Source: 2-02-FULL-45-10 sp046590235 (lineage in GTDB: Bacteria; Patescibacteriota; Patescibacteriia; Magasanikbacterales; GWA2-37-8). Taken from it: a stretch of 9,813 bases of DNA. Below are positions 1-3,756 of the stretch, piece after piece; the stretch's first letter is position 1, and each line of letters starts with the position of its first letter. The position numbers and the translations under genes are program-made. Below the pieces are notes generated by a model. It did not search any database. It saw only the letters and a program-made list of their open reading frames with translations, and was not told where the DNA came from. The stretch lies in the NCBI GenBank assembly GCA_046590235.1, contig JBKJTY010000037.1, positions 1 to 9,813 of the forward strand, read 5' to 3'.

Positions 1-57
1 AGTCCGCTTGTCACTTTTCTTTGTAACTGCTTAGGAATCCTCTCCACTCGCGACCCG

Positions 58-162
58 CTCGTTACGAGATGCAAATATTCTTGCGAAAGAATATTTCACA
101 AAAGAAAGTTTCGGGGGAAAGTAAAACTCGGCTGAGGCCTCAAACAGTTACTTTCCCCCGAA
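58..162. other. Non-coding stretch with three hairpins
   Basis: I recognise no gene in bases 1-180. The stretch is highly structured. CTCGT/ACGAG pair at 58-62 and 64-68. A perfect 10-bp stem lies at 73-82 and 87-96 around the loop GCGA, which fits the GNRA tetraloop pattern. A perfect 15-bp inverted repeat lies at 110-124 and 148-162, with the palindrome GAGGCCTC in its 23-nt loop. No promoter was evident. It could be an untranslated RNA, the 3' end of a transcript entering from the left, or an intergenic repeat; the sequence alone does not decide. Bases 1-57 hold nothing I can name. Confidence 0.5.
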
Positions 163-180
163 CCCCCATCCTGTGTGATG

Positions 181-220
181 AAAAAATAAAAACCACCTTT
201 GCGGGTGGTTTTTATTTTTT
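181..220. terminator. Intrinsic terminator of the DHH-like gene, probably bidirectional
   Basis: A17-bp perfect stem (181-197 with 204-220) has ACCACC/GGTGGT at its core, a 6-nt loop, and A/T tracts on both sides, so it can end transcription from either direction. The stop codon of the minus-strand gene (212-214) lies inside the right arm, so the terminator partly overlaps the coding end. Confidence 0.85.
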
Positions 221-1354
221 GATGAGTTTTATAATTTCTTCTTCAGCTTCTTTGAGTGTCTTACCTTCAATGGTGAAGTTTGCTTGTTTCTTTGTGCCTT
301 GCGGATTGAGTGGTTTTAGAATAGTGAGCGTGTCCTGGCCTTTTTCGGCGGTCATCATGCCGGCGATTTTCTTTTCACCTACTTCGTAAAGGACGAGGAT
401 TAGTTTTGCTTCAGGGGCGTTGGAGATGAGTTCATCGATGATGCCGTTTAAATCATCGGCTGTTGCGCCGGTGCGGGTGAAATCTTCGCGGGTGAGGGAT
501 GTGGAGACGAGGCCGAGTTCGGCGTTGTGTTGTAAATGGATTAGAGCTTGGCCCCATAATTTCAAAGCGGCTACGGAACGCGTGCGGTATAAGTTTTGTA
601 CGATTACTTCACGTTCAGCGCCGTAGTTAATCAGTTCACTTGCGAGCTGGAGGGTGAATGGGGTGATGTTGTGGTTTTTAAAACTTTGGGTGGCGATCGT
701 CATACCGGTTAAAAGCGCGGTGGCGATGGTGTTGTCGATTCGTTCCGGGTAGATTTTTTTAATTGTTTTGTAAACGGTTTCAGCGACGGATGTGGCTGTT
801 ACGTCTACGATATTAACCTGGCCGTATCGTTCATTACTTGGCTGGTAATCAAAATTAATAATTGCAGTTTTATAAAACAAATCCGTATTGTTATAAAATA
901 CGGAACCAAGGGATTCAAGATCAGGTGTACCGAGGGTGATGATGAGATCGTACTTGAATGAGGACTGAGCAGTGCGGAGTTCGTTCTTCGACAAGATGCC
1001 TTGCTTTGGGGTGATGTAAATCGAAAGAGTATTATCTTTGATATCGTAGCTCAAGGTTTCGACTTGGCTATTAGTCACATCCACTTTAATAATAAATTTT
1101 TGCAAATGCGCCAAGGTTGGTTTGATGGAGTTGAGGCCTGACAAAAAGGAGAGGTGTTTTGGTGCGGTAAAATCGTTCGCTACAATGTCGGCTTGCTTCT
1201 GTTGTTTGTCGAGAAGTGTCTTCAAAGCGAGCGCGGAAGTTAAAGCATCCCCATTGGATTTGGAGTTGGCGAGGATCAGGATGTACTTGCTTTCTCTGAT
1301 CAATTGTTCAATTTGTTGTAACTCGTTTAGGGCCATAGAAACGGGTGCGGACAA
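212..1354 (-). CDS. Degenerate DHH-family phosphoesterase-like protein (NrnA/pAp phosphatase fold), probably not catalytic
   Basis: The 380-residue protein follows the layout of bacterial NrnA-type proteins: an N-terminal DHH domain (about 10-200), a linker, and a DHHA1-like C-terminal part (about 275-380). Family landmarks are recognisable but altered. Motif I, normally H-x-x-x-D-G-D, reads N30-S-K-S-N-G-D36. The motif II aspartate aligns with G142. The DHH signature reads D169-Y-Q171 before PSNERYG. The later TDT motif reads I220-A-T222. The C-terminal GGGGH motif is absent. Active members hydrolyse nanoRNA, pAp or c-di-AMP with bound metal; this one probably cannot, so a structural or regulatory role is inferred. 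The start used is TTG at 1354, with TAGGG at 1361-1365 upstream; ATG at 1336 is the alternative (374 aa) but has no visible SD. It has its own strong promoter. Confidence 0.85.
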   Translation of the reverse strand: MSAPVSMALNELQQIEQLIRESKYILILANSKSNGDALTSALALKTLLDKQQKQADIVANDFTAPKHLSFLSGLNSIKPTLAHLQKFIIKVDVTNSQVETLSYDIKDNTLSIYITPKQGILSKNELRTAQSSFKYDLIITLGTPDLESLGSVFYNNTDLFYKTAIINFDYQPSNERYGQVNIVDVTATSVAETVYKTIKKIYPERIDNTIATALLTGMTIATQSFKNHNITPFTLQLASELINYGAEREVIVQNLYRTRSVAALKLWGQALIHLQHNAELGLVSTSLTREDFTRTGATADDLNGIIDELISNAPEAKLILVLYEVGEKKIAGMMTAEKGQDTLTILKPLNPQGTKKQANFTIEGKTLKEAEEEIIKLIKK

Positions 1355-1383
1355 GGTGCACCCTATTAACAGAATAACAGCTC

Positions 1384-1412
1384 ATCTTAGCAAAGGAATG
1401 GGATACTGTCAA
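1384..1412 (-). promoter_or_regulatory. Sigma-70-type promoter for the DHH-like gene
   Basis: Read on the minus strand, the -35 is TTGACA (1407-1412), the spacer is 17 bp, and the -10 is TAAGAT (1384-1389). The start of transcription is expected near 1377, giving a leader of about 22 nt to the TTG start or about 40 nt to the ATG start. Confidence 0.85.
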
Positions 1413-1440
1413 ACCTTTGCCTCTTAGGGATACATATAAA

Positions 1441-1456
1441 TGGCTAAGGTTAGCTA
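1441..1456. promoter_or_regulatory. Palindromic operator candidate, copy 1
   Basis: TGGCTAA-GG-TTAGCTA is an inverted repeat with one mismatch. It lies between two divergent promoters, 17 bp upstream of the rightward -35, with its centre about 60 bp upstream of the expected rightward start. A second, perfect copy is at 8159-8174 in the same setting. The spacing is typical of a site for an upstream-bound activator; the binding protein is unknown. Confidence 0.65.
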
Positions 1457-1473
1457 ATATAAGCGTAAATACC

Positions 1474-1502
1474 TTGACAAATGGGCGTTTTTGTGGTATA
1501 GT
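1474..1502 (+). promoter_or_regulatory. Promoter of the first orphan-gene cluster
   Basis: The -35 is TTGACA (1474-1479), the spacer 17 bp, and the -10 TATAGT (1497-1502). The flanks ccTTGACAaat and tttttgtggTA recur at the promoter at 8193-8221, so the two promoters look related beyond the consensus boxes. Transcription is expected to start near 1509. Confidence 0.85.
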
Positions 1503-1504
1503 TG

Positions 1505-1605
1505 GTCGTTCGTTTATATACGACGGAATAGGGCGGCTGCATTTCGCAGTTTACCTGAGATGCTCATTTTGAGCTTTCCGCACGAACCATAAAAGAGGTG
1601 GCTCG
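1505..1605 (+). other. Structured 5' leader of the first orphan cluster
   Basis: The leader is about 97 nt long, much longer than the leaders of the other promoters in the window. It holds three short hairpins: GTCGT/ACGAC (1505-1509 and 1520-1524), close to the expected transcript start; CTGC/GCAG (1537-1540 and 1546-1549); and GCTCA/TGAGC (1562-1566 and 1570-1574). A good SD, GAGGTG at 1595-1600, precedes the first ATG. The hairpin at the 5' end could protect the message; no riboswitch class is recognised. Confidence 0.45.
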
Positions 1606-1965
1606 ATGTCCTACGACCTTACCATTGGCATCCTGAGCACTCGTCGCCGTGATGGAACGGGCGGGGTAGAGTATCGCGTGGGGGTTGCCCAGGAGTTTGA
1701 AGTGGGCGAACCGAATTATCCGGCTACGCGGCCCGTGCTGAATCGCGAACACATTCTTTGGGTGTTCAAGAAGAGCGTGGTTTTCTCCACGTACGACGAA
1801 GCGCTTTGCGCTGCACGCAAGGAAGAGAGGGAGATAAAATTGTCTGAGACGTTCTGCTATGGCATCTACGACCTCAAGCACTCCGACTTGTTCTTCCCCG
1901 CCACGGATCGTCAGCTTCGCCGCCGCGGCTTTTTCCGTCGGCAGCAGACGCAGCTGAGCGGTTAG
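1606..1965 (+). CDS. Orphan soluble protein, first gene of the cluster
   Basis: I do not recognise this 119-residue protein. The ATG at 1606 is supported by the SD GAGGTG five bases upstream and by the promoter at 1474-1502. The product has no signal peptide or membrane segment. It is rich in aromatic and basic residues, with a strongly basic tail (RQLRRRGFFRR near 103-113) that could contact nucleic acid. A short stretch, VVFSTYDEALCAARKEE (about 58-74), looks like a beta-strand followed by a helix. Visibly GC-rich codon use sets it apart from the synthetase genes. It is followed, 26 bases after its stop, by the first copy of the repeated RNA element. Function unknown. Confidence 0.8.
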   Translation: MSYDLTIGILSTRRRDGTGGVEYRVGVAQEFEVGEPNYPATRPVLNREHILWVFKKSVVFSTYDEALCAARKEEREIKLSETFCYGIYDLKHSDLFFPATDRQLRRRGFFRRQQTQLSG

Positions 1966-1991
1966 CTCTTTGTAAAGCGGACAACATTCGA

Positions 1992-2116
1992 GTACGGTCG
2001 ATGAAACTAAGGAGGTACATTTCTCTGCAGCCGTACCTGCAGATCCTTCTTAAGAAAATGAATGTTCGTTTTCTGAAGAAGGGTAATGGTGCCCGAGAGT
2101 TCTTTCACAATGCCTG
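1992..2116 (+). ncRNA. Repeated structured RNA element, copy 1 (cis-regulatory candidate)
   Basis: Components in order: GTACGG (1992-1997); a perfect SD TAAGGAGGT (2008-2016); hairpin CTGCAG-CCGTAC-CTGCAG (2025-2042); a long hairpin of CCTTCTT (2045-2051) plus AGAAAA (2053-2058) pairing with TTTTCT (2069-2074) plus AAGAAGG (2076-2082) across one A-G mismatch; then GGTAATGG and TTTCACAATG. The loop CCGTAC is complementary to the upstream GTACGG, so a pseudoknot enclosing the SD is possible. A second copy lies at 2736-2863, before the next gene. Stems are identical between copies while loops differ, which favours a structured RNA. It overlaps a possible 42-aa reading frame. Confidence 0.6.
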
Positions 2117-2129
2117 CAAGGACAGGTAA
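2001..2129 (+). CDS. Possible 42-aa ORF within RNA element copy 1
   Basis: This frame starts at ATG 2001 and ends with TAA at 2127-2129, 12 bases before the next gene's ATG and just before that gene's SD, AGGAGG, as in translational coupling. Its middle, LQILLKKM followed by RFLKKGNG, is shared with the frame at 2729-2956. Against it: there is no convincing SD for the ATG, the ATG is not conserved in the second copy, and a 1-base difference in the hairpin loop breaks the frame alignment upstream. The strong SD at 2008-2016 would instead suit a CTG start at 2025. The conservation may come wholly from RNA structure. Confidence 0.3.
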   Translation: MKLRRYISLQPYLQILLKKMNVRFLKKGNGAREFFHNACKDR

Positions 2130-2141
2130 TAGGAGGCTCGC

Positions 2142-2723
2142 ATGAGCAGTTTAGAGACGTTCATTTCCTCTCTTCGTTTGCAACTTAGCGATGATCAGTT
2201 GGAGGTGTTGTTTAAACATCCGGAAGAAGCCATAAAGTTGGCACGTACCTTGTATGATCTTAGCGTTCGATTTCGGAATGAATTTACGCTTCGGCTTGAG
2301 ACCGACCGTCCTGATCAGCTCATCGGACAGCTTCGGGATAGCGGAGTGTTCACTGACGTTAGTAAGATGATTACCGACAAAAATTTGCCAGTCCTCTGGC
2401 GGGGTAATCGTGATATCACTTTTCGTGTAATCGAGATCGTTCAGGGGGTGGATGTAAAGTATTATTCTCAATCCATCGGAGCGGTGAGGGAGCGGTTTAA
2501 GAAAGAAGGGCTTCGTTTTCCTACGCCTGATGAGGCAATGCTTCCGTTCATTAAGTACGAACCTTTGAAGAGTTTGAAAGGTGGTGTGGTTGCTTATCAT
2601 CATGGCTCTGATAGTTTTTTCAGGTTCCGACTTTCGGCGGGCGGTTGGCATCTCAGCATGCGTAACACAACGGAGAGTTCTCTGCTTGACCGCTATCCGT
2701 ATGTCCTCGGGGTCGTGCAATAA
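2142..2723 (+). CDS. Orphan 193-aa protein with an N-terminal helical domain shared with the 130-aa neighbour
   Basis: The start is supported by AGGAGG at 2131-2136, five bases before the ATG. I do not recognise the whole protein. Residues 15-37 (LSDDQLEVLFKHPEEAIKLA...) match residues 18-40 of the 130-aa protein at 2956 (LTDEELRVIGEQPELVRNFL...): both have a L-S/T-D-D/E-x-L-x-V core and a PE pair followed by a helix, so the two share an N-terminal module. The rest (about 85-193) is probably alpha/beta, with FPTPDEAMLPF (130-140) and an aromatic and glycine-rich end (HHGSDSFFRFRLSAGGWH). No signal peptide or membrane segment is seen. It lies between the two copies of the RNA element, in the same transcription unit as its neighbours. 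Confidence 0.8.
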   Translation: MSSLETFISSLRLQLSDDQLEVLFKHPEEAIKLARTLYDLSVRFRNEFTLRLETDRPDQLIGQLRDSGVFTDVSKMITDKNLPVLWRGNRDITFRVIEIVQGVDVKYYSQSIGAVRERFKKEGLRFPTPDEAMLPFIKYEPLKSLKGGVVAYHHGSDSFFRFRLSAGGWHLSMRNTTESSLLDRYPYVLGVVQ

Positions 2724-2728
2724 CTAAA

Positions 2729-2956
2729 ATGTCGCGTACGGGCGATTCAAACCTCAAAGGGAGGAAATTATTCTGCAGCCGTACACTGCAGATCCTTCTT
2801 AAGAAAATGAGATTTCGTTTTCTGAAGAAGGGTAATGGATACCCAATTTTTCACAATGTCCTGTTAGTCAGGCCAAAAGGAGTGTTCGACTTCTGCCAAG
2901 AAAAGGTAAATAAACCCGCAGGTACATCTGCCTCAAAGAGGCGAAGGGAGTTGTAA
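2729..2956 (+). CDS. Possible 75-aa ORF spanning RNA element copy 2
   Basis: This open frame starts at ATG 2729, five bases after the stop of the 193-aa gene, and its TAA overlaps the ATG of the next gene by one base (TAATG at 2954-2958), an arrangement typical of translational coupling. It shares LQILLKKM...RFLKKGNG...FHN with the frame at 2001-2129. The product is basic (tail near SASKRRREL) with no recognised domain. No good SD precedes ATG 2729; the SD-like GGGAGG at 2759-2764 lies inside the frame. The N-terminal parts of the two frames do not align in frame. It may be a small basic protein, a coupling leader, or chance openness over a conserved RNA. Confidence 0.35.
   Translation: MSRTGDSNLKGRKLFCSRTLQILLKKMRFRFLKKGNGYPIFHNVLLVRPKGVFDFCQEKVNKPAGTSASKRRREL
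2736..2863 (+). ncRNA. Repeated structured RNA element, copy 2
   Basis: This has the same order of parts as copy 1: GTACGG (2736-2741), SD-like GGGAGG (2759-2764), hairpin CTGCAG-CCGTACA-CTGCAG (2773-2791), the long hairpin (2794-2831) with arms identical to copy 1 and a changed loop (TGAGATTTCG instead of TGAATGTTCG), then GGTAATGG and TTTCACAATG. The segment between the last two motifs is 3 bases shorter than in copy 1. The possible GTACGG/CCGTAC long-range pairing is kept. A further 92 bases separate the element from the next ATG and hold a small GCCTC/GAGGC hairpin (2929-2941). Confidence 0.6.
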
Positions 2957-3348
2957 TGTCAGATCGCAATTCGTACTTGAGAAGCGCGACTAATTTGGTT
3001 GATAGTCTGACCGATGAAGAGTTGCGTGTAATTGGGGAACAGCCGGAACTTGTTCGGAATTTTCTCCGCAAGGTCATCGCAGATGAGAAGGGTCACCTTA
3101 CTATCCCTCTCGAACGTTTCAGCTTTTTTAACTCCATTGAGGGAATGAACCTCGCGGGTGACAACAAGCTGATGTATCTCGGTGATCTCGCTCGGCTTCA
3201 GAAAGAAGATTTCTGCTACCGGAAAGCCGACGGTTCGCCGAAGAAGGTGAAAATTCCCGATCGGTTCATTGCTCAAGTTGAAGAGCTGCTCAAGTCTCAC
3301 AACTTGAAGTGGGGCATGAAGCTCCCTCGTTGGAAGCGGCCGACCTAG
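2956..3348 (+). CDS. Small protein with an RNA polymerase alpha-CTD-like C-terminal domain
   Basis: The protein has 130 residues. The ATG overlaps the stop of the preceding frame (TAATG), and a weak SD, AAGGGAG (2944-2950), lies upstream. Residues 18-40 share the N-terminal module of the 193-aa neighbour. Residues about 62-126 resemble the alpha-CTD helix-hairpin-helix fold: YLGDLARLQKEDF (74-86) parallels the family's x-I-G-D-L-x-x-x-x-E-x-D-L, and VEELLKSHNLKWGMKLPRW (108-126) parallels its I-x-x-x-L-x-x-x-G-L-x-L-G-M-x-L ending. In polymerase, alpha-CTD contacts UP-element DNA and activators, so this protein might bind DNA or transcription factors; that is inference. Between the two halves is an insertion rich in lysine (GSPKKVKIP). 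It is the last gene before the cluster terminator. Confidence 0.8.
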   Translation: MSDRNSYLRSATNLVDSLTDEELRVIGEQPELVRNFLRKVIADEKGHLTIPLERFSFFNSIEGMNLAGDNKLMYLGDLARLQKEDFCYRKADGSPKKVKIPDRFIAQVEELLKSHNLKWGMKLPRWKRPT

Positions 3349-3359
3349 ATTTTGTCCTA

Positions 3360-3408
3360 GCGTCCATTCCTCCTGTAATCGGGAGGCGTACGGCGAATAG
3401 GAGGACGC
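3360..3408 (+). other. Switch-like hairpin downstream of the alpha-CTD-like gene
   Basis: GCGTCC (3360-3365) can pair with GGACGC (3403-3408). Inside, CCTCC (3369-3373) can pair with GGAGG (3382-3386), or CCTCCT (3369-3374) with AGGAGG (3399-3404); the last two are mutually exclusive. GTACGG (3388-3393) followed by AGGAGG resembles the start of the repeated RNA element, but no CTGCAG hairpin follows and no start codon is well placed after AGGAGG. It may be a decayed third copy. Confidence 0.35.
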
Positions 3409-3412
3409 AATC

Positions 3413-3475
3413 AAGACCACCCCTACTCGTTTTGTCTACAAACATTGTAGCCAGGACGAGGGTGGTCTTTTTTTG
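3413..3475 (+). terminator. Terminator of the first orphan cluster
   Basis: A 9-bp outer stem AAGACCACC/GGTGGTCTT (3413-3421 and 3461-3469) encloses CTCGT/ACGAG and CTACAA/TTGTAG inner stems, and a run of Ts follows. The hairpin is unusually long and branched for an intrinsic terminator, but the T tract is clear. Confidence 0.8.
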
Positions 3476-3486
3476 TTTTCAGGCAG

Positions 3487-3515
3487 TTGATTTTTAACCC
3501 TAGCTTTGGTACACT
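3487..3515 (+). promoter_or_regulatory. Promoter of the small membrane protein-valS-tyrS unit
   Basis: The -35 is TTGATT (3487-3492), the spacer 17 bp, and the -10 TACACT (3510-3515), preceded by the same tttgg-TA context seen in the orphan promoters. Transcription is expected to start near 3522, about 26 nt before ATG 3548. No TGGCTAA palindrome is present here. Confidence 0.65.
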
Positions 3516-3547
3516 GCGCATACACTCTATTTGTTAATTTTGCCCTT

Positions 3548-3754
3548 ATGAATAAGCAATTACAGAACTATTTTTGCCTGGTTGGCTATTGTGTACTCGG
3601 TACGGTAGTCGGCGGTCTTTTTGGTTCTTTTTTTGGTTGGATTGTTATCGGTCTTAGTCCTAATGGTTCACCTCCATGGCCGCTACCCCTGATTGCTGGT
3701 ATGGTTATTGGTACGGTTTTGTCCGGTGTTTGGGCATTGAGGAATAATAAATAG
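3548..3754 (+). CDS. Small two-helix membrane protein upstream of valS
   Basis: The 68-residue protein has two hydrophobic segments, about 8-36 and 45-64, separated by a short turn rich in Pro and Gly (SPNGSPPWP). The first segment has a glycine zipper-like run (G18, G22, G23, G26, G30). The ATG at 3548 is preferred because an in-frame TTG at 3506 lies upstream of the expected transcript start, overlapping the promoter. No SD is visible. Only two bases separate its stop from the valS ATG, so the two are probably co-transcribed. I recognise no family; a role in the membrane is all that can be said. Confidence 0.75.
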   Translation: MNKQLQNYFCLVGYCVLGTVVGGLFGSFFGWIVIGLSPNGSPPWPLPLIAGMVIGTVLSGVWALRNNK

Positions 3755-3756
3755 GT

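Noticed and set aside
2151..2720. 189-codon open frame antisense to the 193-aa gene
   Set aside because: It has no SD or promoter, and its openness mirrors the sense gene, which has AGGAGG and fits the operon.
1992..2863. CRISPR or tandem repeat array
   Set aside because: There are only two copies about 740 bases apart with genes between them, and no spacer pattern.
3506..3547. Longer version of the small membrane protein from TTG 3506
   Set aside because: The start overlaps the -10 region and precedes the expected transcript start; ATG 3548 gives a clean two-helix protein.
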